Source of the DNA: Nemania diffusa
Lineage: Eukaryota; Ascomycota; Sordariomycetes; Xylariales; Xylariaceae
DNA length: 64,000 nucleotides
Reading direction: 5' to 3'
NCBI GenBank assembly: GCA_038501195.1
Contig: JBBPUQ010000006.1
Span: 1,798,001-1,862,000, forward strand
Shown: one piece after another, positions 25,396 to 38,408 of the stretch
Position numbering within the stretch: the first letter of the stretch is position 1
Layout: each line of letters begins with the position of its first letter
The notes under the pieces: generated by a model
What the model was told of the DNA's origin: nothing
The model's input: only the letters and a program-made list of their open reading frames with translations
Databases searched by the model: none
Position numbers and translations under genes: made by a program

Positions 25396-26899
25396 CGTGA
25401 CCGACGCGCCGTTGGGCGTTTTATATGAGTTTGTGGCGGTGGTGGTGGTGGACGATGGGTATCGTGATAGGGAGAGGCCACGGACGCGTTGGCGTTGGTG
25501 TTGTTTTTAAGAGGTACGAGCAGGAGATATGCAGGACCGGGGCCAAGAGCGGGAAGTATTGGCCGGGGCGTGGAACCTAGGATGGGTGGTATGGGTGGTA
25601 TGGACAGGTGGAGAAAAGGAACTCGGGATGGAGAAGAAGTGTCTGTGTAATAAACCGCTGGGATATATAGGTAGTGTAGGGAGCCCGGTTTTCTGTAGTA
25701 CTTAAGAGTCTAAGACCGGCTGGATACTAGGTACCGCCTTAGGACTTTTTGCCTATTAGTTGAGCTTATTATTAGGGTCGTGGCCTCTGCCCGGTCCAGG
25801 TATTGTGGTTGTGACTGTGACAACGGCAGGTATTCTGTAAAGGGAGCAGAGAGAGACGAGAGAAGATGGGCAAGATTCAAAATTGTCGGCCAATAATGGA
25901 CCGACTGTCCTGCAAACGCGACCGTCCGACCAACTGGCTATTGTAGTGGAATAGTGAGAGTCTCCGTAAACAGGGAGCAGCCAACAAACGAAAATGTCTA
26001 ATGCCCCTTGCGTGCATTGGCTTGGACTTAAACCATATACGTCTGTGTTCAACCTCAGTGCTCGCCAGTCTGCGTGCAATCAGTATGCGTAACAATCTGG
26101 TGGCAGCTGGTCCTTGGTTGCTGGTGATGCCAGGAATACAGTATGCGGCTTCTTTCCCCCTTTCAGCATCTGGTGATGTTCTAGAGGTGTCGAGGCGCTT
26201 AGTACACACGCGTGTCTATGGATGTGGATGTGGGTGCGGGTGTGGGTGTAAGTATGAAAGAAGAAAGAGAGAGTGAGAGAGGACAGAGGGAAAGCGGCCG
26301 ATCTTGGTTAGTCTAATATACGCGAGTCTCCGACAAGAGTCAGCGGGGTGAGTCTGGCTATGCTCAAACTACAGTCAAGTTCCTTATCGAGGCGATATTA
26401 CAGTCGAGATCAGGAGTTGAAAGAAATCGATCCTTTGAGAATGAGTATGGGTATTGTTGACCGACGTGCCAGATCGCCAATACGAGCCAGAGGTTGTAGG
26501 TGGAATGGTCTGAGCTGCTCGACGTGAGGGGGAAATTGGGGCTTATTGTTGTGTGAAGAGCGAGGGAAAAGAAGTGAGCATGTCCGGCTCAACTTTAAAG
26601 AGTGAGGTTGCGCAGCGGTATCTATGAACCCCCCCCTAAACAGACAGAATGACTAATGGCGTGATTGTTGCTTGTGGTTTTGTCGCGTACACAACAATCA
26701 GAATGAAGCCGCAAAAAGGTATTAGGGTAGATGTTTGTGCAAGGGTGATAATGGCAGACGGCTGCTTGGTGTTTGAAGGCCCTTTTGCTCTGTAGTTATC
26801 GAAGTGTCAATGCACAGCAGAAGAAAGAGACCAGGCTGAGGTTAAGAACTGTGCCTCGATCGGTATTGGCGTCGCGGAAATGCCGTTGTGGGGATGAGA

Positions 26900-26940
26900 T
26901 AAAACGGGATAGGACAGGATAGGGTAAGGTAGGATAGGCT
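26900..26940. repeat. Degenerate GGATAGG-type short tandem repeat
   Basis: Six or so imperfect units related to GGATAGG or GGTAGG follow one another. On the minus strand they read as repeated PILSYP/PVLSHP in a spurious frame. The tract is simple-sequence DNA in the region upstream of the ASH1 gene. Confidence 0.6.
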
Positions 26941-29011
26941 GCTGCCAAAGGCGTGAACTTACCAGAAAGTCACGGATGGCGGGCGGGCGTTTGTACCTCG
27001 GGTACTGTCTAAGCCTAGGGAGAAGACAGGATGATGGCAGGATGATGGCGTTGCAAGGTTTGTGTGCGTATGTGATAGATGTATGTGATAGATGGTGCGA
27101 GAGATGGATAGGAAGAGAGAGAGAAGGACAGAGAAGGAAGAGGGAAAAGATGGAGAATGTGAGTTGCGTGCAAATGGACTTGCTAGGACTGCAATTTCGG
27201 GAATGGGCAGAAGAGGGAGGGATGGATGAATGGTCGGTCAAAAGTTGAAAGTGCCACCTCTTATCATTAGCTATGCGTACTCTCTCTCTCTAACAAACTT
27301 GACCTCTCTACTATATTGTCCCGTGCTCTATACCGCGAGTGTACTTGTCTACTTTCTGTCTAGACTCTGCAGTAAGGAACTATCAGGGGGGTGAGTTGGT
27401 CTCGAGGTGCGTGACAAAACACTTGCTGGCGACCATTCATGTCTCTCGGATTATTACTTATAAACCCTCCGATGCCTGCGACCTCTCTTACCTTGAGGTC
27501 GTGTACACACAACCCTACCCCTAACCCTATCACCAAATCATCCAACAACGCCGGAAGCCACTCCTATCTCTACAGCCACTGCTCCACGAACTACTCCGTG
27601 AATATCATCTTGATATGGGCGAGTGTCCCGAATCATCAACATGCTTACGTAGGTAGATAGTTATCATTCCTTTCGTGTTCCCTAGAACGCACCATGTTGG
27701 ATAGAGGTATACCTATATCGATTGCCTGTCCAAGGTAATCACATTGCTTGCCCACTTGTCTATCACTCACGTCAGCTCCATCATCCCCAACCTGATTTCT
27801 CATCATAATCCAGGGGTATCGCATGGGAATAATGTAGAGTCCTTAGCTAGCTGAGGGTAGTTTCTACTCCCAGGGTGTTATTCTACTGTGACCACGTATA
27901 GATGCGAAAAGGGCATATCACGATAGCTACCATCTTAACTAGGCTGCATAAAACAAGCAAATATCTCATCGCAAGGCGCGAGTGACTTGCCGTTGCGATA
28001 TCGACCAGTTCTTGGGCTATCCGTTCGTCGAGTTTGGTCGTATTGAAGCGGGGAGCCGAGGATCCGATGACGCCTCTTCTTTCACCGCGACTTACAGCTT
28101 CGTCACTCGAGCGTTGCGAATAGCTCGATGCAATTATGCTTCTCCTCGGCAGTCCTCACTACGGTGTAATAGTTAGCCTATCGCTATTTGCCTTCGAAAA
28201 TGGGATATTTGGATGCGCTGACGAGTTATTGGCGAGTGTCGTTGTTGATATACTCCCTCGCACGGATTTTTGAGGTGGCAACGCAAAGATCCTCAAAGCT
28301 AAACACTGATGCCGGTTCTCCGCCATGACAGCAGCGTACCCACCATACAGAGCAAGACAGGCCCGAGGCAGTTTAGTCAGACGTGCACTACAATACATCA
28401 GTAAATCGATAATTGTACACAAATTATAATGGTCTCAGACATGTAGAACTGTGGTGTACACTCCGTTATATATCACTACTTAGATACCACACTCACGTTT
28501 GATTATATTAAAAGCATGCGAAAGAATATTTAAACCATTGTGATCGGTAGGTATGCGTGGCTATTACGCGGAACATTCTCGCTTCGTATCCATTCGGGAT
28601 CTTTCATCTCGTATGCAGAAATCTGGTGAAATGCAAGGTTCGACGAGTCGAATACGGGATGTGGAAAGGGGCAGGAGGAAAACACCGTTTGCCTTAGCAC
28701 ATATCTCATGTTGATAACCCAGGATCTTCTTCACGAAACTGGGTAGTGCTGAAATAGGAGATAGATAGTTAGGTGAGCCAATAACGCCAGGGGGTTATCA
28801 GTTATTGAAGCGCATTTGGTAACAAGGTAGCTAGATATAAGGCGAGTTTAAAAACATAGGGCTTCTGCCATTCCTCTATTGGCGACCGTAGTAATGGAAA
28901 ACTGGTATTCGTCACGATGCTGGCCAGGTGTAGGGAGAAACCCTATTGCATCATGGCTTTCCTCAACCCAGCTTCTATGAGAAAGTAGGTAGAGAGATAG
29001 CGGGGTAGAAA

Positions 29012-29050
29012 TAGAGAGAAAGGAAGAGAGAGAGAGAGAAAGAGAGACGA
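29012..29050. repeat. GA-rich polypurine microsatellite
   Basis: A polypurine run dominated by GA dinucleotides (agagagagagagaaagagag). Simple-sequence DNA with no gene nearby to which it can be assigned. Confidence 0.75.
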
Positions 29051-30912
29051 CACCGTGAATTAGAACATAAGACTTTGGATTCTAGAAAACCGAGTCTTGC
29101 TAGGTTCAGGCCAATATCTTCACATATTCAGTGCCAGCTCTCTTCCGGGCTAGTTTGGGTAAGTCTGTGACGCCTCCAGCTACAAGTGTACGCTACCTGC
29201 TATTCCCTGAGCGTTAGTGGAACCAAGCATATAGTCGCCAGCCCCGACTCGACCACGTTTAAATGCGACAACCCTTCGTCGCCTGGTATGTCGATAGTTC
29301 ATGCCCAACTATGCGAATGATGACCTAGAGTCATACCCTAATAGAGTGTTGCATAACACTGTTATGGATCATGACATTCAGATCAAGGAATGTTCTAGGG
29401 TTAAGTGTACGTATCTTTCACGTTGAAAATCATTCTACATCTCAGTTATAGTCGATAAGTGAACTCTCCATTAATACTTCGGACTTTTTATGTCATCTAG
29501 ATCGATACGGGTGAGATGCTGAGTAGAGGTAAGCTTTGCCATAGCGACGATGATATCAACGAATTCCCTTTACCTGACCGAGACATAACATAAACGCGAC
29601 TAGGAGATGTGTATACTAATGCTATAAATCATGGTAAAAGTCAACTCGTTATTGTGTTTAAGGCGCTCATCTTAGAATCCTATCAACACTCGTCGACAAA
29701 TCCTTTCAAAGCCTAAATTAGTAGACACAGGCATTCATGCTTCGATCTAATACAACTTGTACATCGGCTCGATTTATTATTGACGCCTACAAGATACATA
29801 AAACACACTTAGATGAACACGAACGATAGATAGTATCATTGTTGTGTTGACTATCGCGCTCTCGCTTACATGCGAGACAACGTGCTCGACGCCAGGGCGG
29901 GGATATTCCACTTGAGAGTACTACTGTAGCAGCTTTAGCCAAGATACTACATCAAACGTTGCGGGAATCGTGACATATCAATTGACTATGTGCGTGAGGG
30001 AGCTCTGCATTCTAATATAACTAATTTGCACTGATATTGCGATCAGGGGAGAGTGTAAATGGCACAGTTCTTAGAGCTCGCGTTAAGCTAAACAGCGCGA
30101 AAAATACCTACCTACCTAGGTAGCTAATGATCTCGACAGCACGCTCTCAAGATTCAATAAAAATATCTCTGTATACTTTTGGCTCATCTCGCGTCTTTAA
30201 CTTGAAAACTAAAATATGAAGACATCGACGGTACGATCAAGACCCCCACCCATCCAATGCATCCCTGATGATAGATATTTCTCGGTTAGTATCGTCGGCG
30301 ATCAGGCTCCTCAAAGAGCGGTACGGTGCGTAAAGTATATGACATAGGTAGCTTCTAGTGCTCAAACATAGTATTTTAACTGCCCAACCTACTGTAATAT
30401 GTAATCCTGAAGGTCTCAGAAGCATATTGTCATTTTTGCTACTGGCGCGTTTCTAAACTTCGAGAGCACCTGTTATACACCGAATCTTCTTTGTTCAGTA
30501 CAGCGGTTAGGGAACACGACATGGAAAATAGGAGCTTGTGTCTATTCATTGAGTGTTGACATGTATGATTGGGAGCAGGGAGAATTTTGCTACATTTGTC
30601 ACACCGCCAACAAATTTATACACAGACTGAGATAAGCAGATGGGTAGTAGTAAAACAACGTATCAAATTTGGTATTCCGTACACCGTAAGCAAGGGAAAT
30701 ACTTCCCTCTCTTTTAAATCCCGTTATGTATCATACAACGCGTTCCTGTTCGTGGTATTCCTTTTATAAAGCACTCCGGGACTCCAGGAGCTACAATGCT
30801 CCTCATGCAGTCGTGAACGTTAATACATATCTAATTCATAATTGCACAGTTTTTGAGTTGTCGGACAACAGGTCAGCATCGATGGCGCAAATCAAAGTCG
30901 CAGCTGATGCTT

Positions 30913-33058
30913 TTAGGCATATAAAATGCTGATAGGGGGATCTGGTTTACCGCCCAGTGATATAGGTGCCTCAGCTTCAATAGGCGTCTCAGGGGCGTCA
31001 TCAGAGAGATCAGATGTGTTGACGGGCTTGGGTTGAGTTTCCATGGCCGCGTATAGGCGGGCAGCTCTACCTTCCTTCTTGCGGGGTTGCGGGGCTAAAA
31101 GTGGTTAAAGTTAACTTGATATCGATAGAATTCAACTCGTTATAGATGTACTCACCTCGGCCATTCTCCTGAACGTAAAAACGTCGGAGCAGAGAGACTG
31201 CATCATCGCGAAGATATCCACCCTCGACAGGGTATCCAGGTTCTACATTACCGCCATCACCTTCATCATCGTCGCGGGGGGCAGCTACGGCTCTGCCCTT
31301 AGAGATGAGGTTAATATCCTGGGGGCCGTATCCTAGCTGATAAGGGCGGTCCTTGGGAATAGCTACCGGTTTTGAATTCATGTGTACCCTGAAGACACCA
31401 CCAGTTCCTCCAAATTTGTCGTTCACGGCGCCAAAATAGACTTTCTTAATGCCAAGCTGACGAAGAAGGGAAGCGCACATGACACAAGGCTCGACGGTGA
31501 CGTACAGTACACATTCAGAGATGATGGAACGATCGACAACAGGCGCTGGATGGAGCTTCTGACCATAGGGATATATATGACCGTCTCTAGGGTCAACATC
31601 ACCCCAGACAGCATCATCGAAATGAGGGTTGGCATCAGTCATAGCAAAGTCACCCGGTTTTCGGCGGGAAAGCAATGCTGATAATGCCATAAGTTCGGCA
31701 TGCCGGGTCCCGTTACGAGTAATATTGGTCGCATTCATTCCACGGGCAATGATTCTACCCCTATGCACAAGGACACAGCCGACTGGTGTCTCGTTGGTTT
31801 TGAGGGCCAAATCGCCCTACATACCAGTGAGCCTCGTATTCTTAAACTTTGATGATAAATGATATGGTAACAGGAAAAAAAAGGGACCTACCATATCGAG
31901 GGCCTCTCGCATAAACTTGAGATGGTATTCCCGCTCCGCTCGCTCCTCATCAGTAGTAGGCTCAATCAGCCCAGGTAAACCGTAAGTTGAAGGCGGTTGG
32001 AGATCAGGTTGCGGACCATGGAGCTGAGGTAGAACCGGCACTGCAACAACAAGAGGGACAGGCAGTGATGAAGCTTCGGCTGCGGCGGTAGCCTCATTCA
32101 AAGTCTGCTGGTCAGGTTGCTCGGAGGACGGAGTATCGGCGAGAGTGAGACGATCTGCGATAACATGGAGCTGCTCGGCCCCTGAGCAAGATACAAGACC
32201 ATCGTCGCACATAGGGTTGGTTGCAGAGGCTGTGCTGGCGGAACCAGCTGCTGGTTGGCTGCGGGTACCCGGTTTCTGAGGCTGGTCTGTGTTGTCCGGT
32301 ACAGTGAGGCGAGTTAGCGCCGGGGAGTCCAAGAGAGGAGCCTGCGATGGAGTGTGGTTGTCCTTTGGGGGGGCGACGTTCTCTTTCTTGCTATCGACAG
32401 TCTGGTTGCGATTACGGACCCGGCCACTTCCTCGTTTAAATGAAGTCAACTTAGGCCCATTAATGTGGTTTGGGGTGAAGCTCGTGTCACCTGAAGCTCT
32501 GGCGTCTGACTGGTTAGTTAAAATAGGCAAGCCCTGGGCGGTATTAGCAGCAGGGATAGCTGGCGTGACAGGCGTCACAGAAGCTACAGGAGCCACGGTA
32601 GTAGGCTGGTGAATGGAGGAGGATCTAACACCACCCCGTCCCCTGCCACTGCGCTTTCTTGACATGTCTGTTGATTGATCCTGTTGGTAGCCCTGGGCAG
32701 ATGGGTAAACGGCGCCGTCAAAATCCGTGTTGTCGACTTCGCTGCCGATGCTGTTGGTAGTAGAGTGGTCTGGATGGTCCTTGTTGACGATCGGGTTTGT
32801 CGAGTCTGGGTGATGCAGATTGGGAGTAAATAAAGACGCTGCAGAGGAAAGAGGATTTATTGTTTCTGCTGTTGTTGCCGGAGTCCTGGGTGTGGATGCA
32901 GGTGAGGTAGGTGTAGGCGAGGGTGGAGAATGTGGTGAATGTGGTGAATGCTTCTGTTGTATGGCTTGAGAGAAGAAGCGCCAGATGCGGGTGAAGAGCA
33001 GTTTAAAAGGTGCAAACAGTGCAGACCAGAGGTTTGACAAGAAATTGTGGTCCGCCAT
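30913..33058 (-). CDS. tad2: tRNA-specific adenosine-34 deaminase catalytic subunit Tad2, three exons, with long N-terminal extension
   Basis: Catalytic subunit of the Tad2-Tad3 deaminase that converts A34 to inosine in tRNA anticodons. Minus-strand exons are 33058-31892, 31816-31156 and 31094-30913. Introns are 75 bp (GTAGGT...TAG) and 61 bp (GTGAGT...TAG); phases close, giving 669 aa. The deaminase core starts near residue 376 (LKFMREALDM). The zinc and proton-shuttle motif HAE is at 428-430 and PCVMC at 499-503. About 65 residues lie between them, including an acidic insertion. The spliced last exon adds RAPQPRKKEGRAARLY and an acidic tail. Yeast Tad2 is about 250 aa, so the first 370 residues are an extension: a hydrophobic/aromatic N-terminus (FLSNLWSALFAPFKLLF) and then Ser/Pro/Thr-rich disorder. 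Start chosen at 33058 for its strong context (acaATGG); an in-frame ATG at 33091 also exists. Confidence 0.9.
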
Positions 33059-34055
33059 TGTGTTTTGTTTCTGAAGGGCTTCTTGTATCATGTGTCTTGC
33101 TCTGCTCCTTCCTTGCTTGTTTTCACTCCTGTCGCTGCTGCCTTTTCCCTTCTACCCCGGCACTGCCCAACAATGGTACACCCACGGCTCTTACACAGCA
33201 ATCGTAGGTTACTGTGCTGAGCTTCTTAGGTATTTAGGTGGATATTGAGCAATTAGTAAGGCACAACCTAGGTACCTAGCTAGCAAGCAAATATCATGAA
33301 TAGAAACCGAAAGATTGACTTTAGATTATAAGATAATTCAGTAGATCGAGATTGTTACTAAACCGTATAATGGATTGGAGATGGAAATCCCATGTACTAA
33401 GGGTGGATGGAGGGCAGCCTCTAAAGCAAGGGCTTGCTCAATTTACTTGCATAGATGATAATAATAAAACGATTGAATAGTCGCAGAGTTAATTGTATCG
33501 ATCTATTGGAAAGATGGTGAGACGGGCAGTAGGCGTTAGGAAGAAATGCGAGATTCGGCGTGCAATCAGATTTGGCACGTGAGAGGGACAAAAGATGAGT
33601 AATTAATATCTTATAAGGACCTAAGCTAGAATATGAGCCGGCCCTGTTGAGGCTGATCAAGAGATGCGATTTTTTTTCTTCTTGGTCGATGAATCCAATG
33701 GTGGGGAAGGCGGGGGAGTGTGGGGTGATAAGCTGATAGGGCTCCTAGCTGAAGGTTGAAATATATTAAAGCATGTTATTGCTATACTAGATTTAGAGTT
33801 ATTAACATTGAAACTTCCCGAGTCTGGATTTACATACAATATCTATTTAGGTACGCATACAAATATTTTATTCCATACGTACTTCTATGAAAACGAGAGT
33901 GTCGAAAACGTAACCGTAGGCGCATCTATGCAGATCCTCTGATGTTCCGTTACCTACCCTTACCCACGATAAACATATATACAGGATATGCATATAGGAA
34001 GCTGTTACGAGGTTAAAAGAGCGGAATGCTAGCAGGATCGGTACCTACGACGGTA
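33059..34055. other. Tad2 promoter side and intergenic spacer
   Basis: About 1 kb with no gene. It includes an ACCTAGGTACCTAGCTAGC palindromic stretch near 33,258 typical of the spacer repeats in this window. Small minus-strand open frames at 33,421-33,839 have no domain. Confidence 0.55.
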
Positions 34056-34150
34056 GGCCATTAGGACCACTAGTGACAAATATACAAACGCTTTAGCTTT
34101 TAGCTTTTAGCTATTTACTCCGCACGCTATACTTAAAATCTCTTTATATA
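34056..34150 (+). repeat. Left terminal inverted repeat (about 95 bp)
   Basis: Starts GGCCATTAGGACCACTAGTG and contains two AGCTTTT heptamers after CTTT, where the right arm has three GGCTTTT heptamers. At about 17 aligned differences from the right arm, 13 carry T or A here where the right arm carries C or G, so this arm has taken more C-to-T change. G+C content drops abruptly just inside 34,150. Confidence 0.85.
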
Positions 34151-35929
34151 ATTAATAAAATCAATTTTTAAAAATTATTATATTTATAAAATGTTTTTAA
34201 TTTTTAATATTAATAAATTTTATATTTTAATTATTAAATTATATAAAAATAAAACTTTTATTTTTAATATTTATAAATTATTTATTTAATAAAATTGTTA
34301 ATATATTTTTTATATATTATAATAATAAATTTAAAATTAAAATTTAATTAATTAATTAATTAAATTTTAATTTAAAGCAATTTTTTTTAAAATTTAGTTT
34401 TTTTTTTTTATATAAAATTAAAAAAATTAATTTATTTAATATAATTTTATTAAATTTAAAATTTTTATTATTATTTATATAATTAAATATATTTATTTAA
34501 ATAATAATATAAAATAATAATATTAATTAAATAAAAAATAAAATAAAATTATATAATATATAATTAAATTTTTTAAATAATATATATAAAAAAATTTTAT
34601 AATATAAAACTTTAGTAAAAATTATTTTTATAAATTTATATAAATATAAATTAATATTATTATTAAAAAGAATTAATTTTATTAATATTATAAAAATTAT
34701 TAGCTAAAATTTATATAATAAAAAAGTTAATTAATTATTTATTAATATAAAAAATATATAATTTTTAATTAAAACTTTATATAAAAATTTAATAAATATA
34801 TAAAATTTTAAAAAATTAAAATTAAAATTTATATAATAGTTTTTTTTTTTATATAATTATTAATTTATTAAATTTATATTTATATTAATATTTATTTTAA
34901 TATAATTATTTAAATTTATATTAAATTTATTATTTATATTATTATAAATATATTAAAATAGTTTTTTTATATAATATTTAAAACAATTATATAACTATTA
35001 TTTATTTAAATTAATATAAATAATAAAATTGTTGTTTTTATTAATATTTAAAATTTTTTTATTAAAATAAATAAATTTATTATATTATATAAAAGTTTAA
35101 ATAAAATAAAATAATATTATTTATAAAATATAAATAAATAAAACTAAAAAATAAAATTTTAATAATAAAATTTTATATAATAATAAATTAATAATTTTTA
35201 AATTTATAAAAATAAAAAATTATTAAAATTTTATTATAATATATATAATATATAAATTTATTATTTATATAAAAATTATAGTTTTTATATAATTATAAAA
35301 TAATTATATTATTTATATATAAAAAAACTAATTATATATTATTTTTAAAAAATTTATAAAAATTTATAAAACTTTTAAAATTAATTAAAAAATTTTAATA
35401 ATTAAAAGTTTTAAAATAAAAGTTTTATTTTATATAATAAATAATTTTTTAAAAAATATTAAAATTAATATTGTTATTTTAAAAAAAATAAAAATATAAT
35501 ATAATATTTAATTTAAAAACTTAAAATTTAATAAAATTTTTTATATAAAAAAAAATTATAAATATTTTTATTTTTAAATTTATATAAATTTTTATTTTTA
35601 TATATAAAAATATATAAGTTTTAATAAAATATTAATTTTATTATTAATTAAATATTTAATTAATAATATTAAAAAATATATATATTAAATATATTTAATT
35701 TTTTTTTATATAATTATTAATTTATTTAATTAAATATATTATAATAAAACTATTTTTTTTTAAAATAAATAATAATTTAAACAAAAACTTTATTTTATTA
35801 AAATTTTTTATTAATATATAACAAAATTATAAAATTATAAATAATTAAATAATTATTATATAATTTATTTTTTTTATTAAAAAGTTTTATTTTTTATTAA
35901 CTTTTTTAATTTATATAATTTAAAAATTA

Positions 35930-36055
35930 AATTTTTTATATAATTAACTTTTAAACTTTTTATATTATTATATTTTAAATTTTTTATATAATTAATTTTT
36001 AAATTTTTTATATAATTAACTTTTAAATTTTTTATATAATTAATTTTTAAATTTA
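35930..36055. repeat. Tandem array of about 24 bp units inside the A+T block
   Basis: About five consecutive units of the form TTTTTTATATAATTAAYTTT plus AAA, with Y alternating between C and T from unit to unit. One unit is diverged (tatattattatatttt). The C/T alternation is what partial C-to-T mutation of a formerly uniform array would leave. Two longer direct units (aaaattttattatataatta) follow at about 36,236-36,302. Confidence 0.7.
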
Positions 36056-37604
36056 ATTTTTATTTTAAAATTAAATTAAAGTTTTTTTAATTTTTTTAAA
36101 TTTAAAATTAATATAAAAATATTATAAGTTTATTTTATATAATTAATAATATTAACAAAAAATTAAATAAAAAAATTTAAACTTTTAATTATATAAAAGT
36201 TTTTTATTTAAATTTTAAAAAAAATTTTTTTTTTTTAATAAAAATTTTATTATATAATTAATTATTAAAAATTTTATTTTTATTATATAATTAATTATTA
36301 AAAAACTTATTAATAAATAATTTTAAATATTTAAATTTAAATTTAATTTTAAATTTTAGTTTAAAATTAAAATATTTATATAATAAATAAATTTTTTATA
36401 TTAAAATAAATATTATAATAAAAGTTTTTTTATTTATTAATATATAAAAAAAACTATTATTTTTAATTAGATTTTTTATTATATAATTAAAAATATTAGC
36501 TTTATTATTTTTAAATAAAAAAAAATATTTTTAATATTAATTTTTATTATTATTTATATATAATATTTTATATAATTAAAATATTGAAAATATTAAATTT
36601 AAACTTTTTTTTATATAAAGTTATAAAATTAGTTATTTTTTTTTTAAATTATTATATAAAATATATAAATAAATTTATTAAATAAATATTAATATAATTT
36701 AATAATATTTTTATATAATAAAGTTTTTTTTTTTTAATAATATAATATTTTTTATAAAATAATATAAATATTAAAAATTTAAAATAGTTTTTATATAACT
36801 TTTATTTTTTATATAAAGTTTTATTTAATTTTTTTAATAATTTTTAGTTTTTTTTATAACTTTTTTATATTATTATAAATATAATTAATATATTAATATT
36901 ATAATATTATTAAAATTATATAATTTTTAAAATTAATTTTAATTTTATATAAATATAAAAAATTTATAATAAAATAAATTAAAAAAAAATATATATTTAA
37001 ATTAAAATTAAAATAAATAGTTTAAAATAAAATTTAAAATTAAACTTTTATATAAAAGTTTTAAAATAAAATTTTATTTATTATTATTATTATTTAAAAT
37101 TTTAATAATAATAAATTAAAAAATTAAACAATTAAAATAATTAAAATTAATAAAAAAATTTAATTTAATATTTTTATATATATAACTTTTAATATTATTA
37201 AAATAAAATATATTTATAAATATAAAAGTTATTATTTAAATAATTTAATATATAAACAAAAAAAAAAAAAAATAATTATATTAAAAAAAAAAACAGAAAT
37301 AATTATATAAAAAAAATTAAAAAAAAATTTTATTATTATAATTTAATATATAACTTTTAATTAAAATATAATATTTAATATAATATATATAAACTTTATA
37401 TTAAATATTAATATTATATAAATATAAATTTATTATATAATAAATATATATAATAATATTATAAATTTTTATATAAAAAATATATTAATATATTTATATA
37501 TTTATATTTATAAATTAATTTATATATTTAATTAGCTTTAATTTTTATATAAATATTAAATTTTTTTTTTTTTTTTTAAATTTTTTTTTTTTTTTTTTTT
37601 TAAT

Positions 37605-37648
37605 ATTAATATTACTACTATTATTATTGCTATTATTATTACTATAAT
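37605..37648. repeat. ATT/ACT/GCT trinucleotide tract
   Basis: An interrupted trinucleotide repeat (actactattattattgct and so on) near the right part of the A+T block. It retains C in ACT and GCT triplets. A cleaner (AAT)n run of about 12 units lies at 38,060-38,094. Confidence 0.7.
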
Positions 37649-38059
37649 ATATATATATTAATTTTTTTTTAATTATATAATAATTATTAATTTTTTTATA
37701 TAAATAATATTTTTACTTTTGTTTTTACTATTATTATTTTATTTATTATAAATAATTTTTTTGCTTTTTTTTGCTATAATATATTTTAATATAATATATT
37801 AGTTTTATTTAATATAAATATTATTATTATATAAAATTTAATTATTATAGTTTAAATTATATTAACATTTTTTTAATTTAATTAAAAAAAGTTGTTATAA
37901 ATTTTTTTTATATTAATTATTATTATATAATAAATATTTTAATTAATAAATTAATATAGCTTTTTTTTATATATATATAACTTATAAATTATTTTAATAA
38001 TTATTATAATAATTATAAATAATAAAACTATATTATTTAATATTTTATATAAAATAAAT

Positions 38060-38094
<35 letters not shown>
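38060..38094. repeat. (AAT)n microsatellite
   Basis: About 11-12 uninterrupted AAT/TAA units inside the A+T block, followed by a poly-T run. Simple-sequence expansion within degenerate element DNA. Confidence 0.8.
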
Positions 38095-38408
38095 TTTTTT
38101 TTTTTTTTTTATAAAATAAAAACTTTAAATATTAAATCGTTAATTTAGTTATATAATTAATAGTTTAGCTATTAATTTAATTATAATTGTTTAAATAAAT
38201 AATATTTTTTTTATTTATATAATAAAAATATATTTATTAATAAAGTTCAAATAAATAATTATTAATAAAACTTAAATAAATAAAAATATTAAAACAATTA
38301 TTAAATATTTTTATATAATATTTTAAATTAATAACTAATTATACGATTATTTTAATAAAACTAAAATTTAATAAATATATTACTTTTATTTTAATTAATC
38401 AATTGCTT

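Larger units (their letters stand above)
25396..30912. other. Gene-poor region upstream of ASH1 and downstream of Tad2
   Basis: About 5.5 kb without a supportable gene. The first 2 kb looks like promoter and leader sequence for ASH1. It contains GGATGG/GGTATGG words near 25,580, a GTGGGTGCGGGTGTGGG-like tract at 26,222-26,250, GATAGG-type degenerate repeats at 26,900-26,940 and a polypurine GAGAGA stretch at 27,110-27,150. A further GA-rich tract lies at 29,010-29,050. The rest (27.6-30.9 kb) is unremarkable single-copy-looking sequence with small non-conserved open frames. Confidence 0.5.

Noticed and set aside
24422..25510. 362-codon plus-strand open frame opposite the ASH1 first exon
   Set aside because: It is a shadow of the low-complexity N-terminal coding region, with no domain, and runs antisense to a well-supported gene.
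28621..28660. GGTTCGACGAGTCGAATACG as a possible tRNA T-arm
   Set aside because: No acceptor stem, D-arm or anticodon arm can be folded around it.
34150..38408. A+T block as a mitochondrial insert or centromere
   Set aside because: It is flanked by inverted arms that differ only by transitions, has no mitochondrial gene fragments or G+C clusters, and is far too sharply bounded. Centromere identity cannot be tested from sequence alone.
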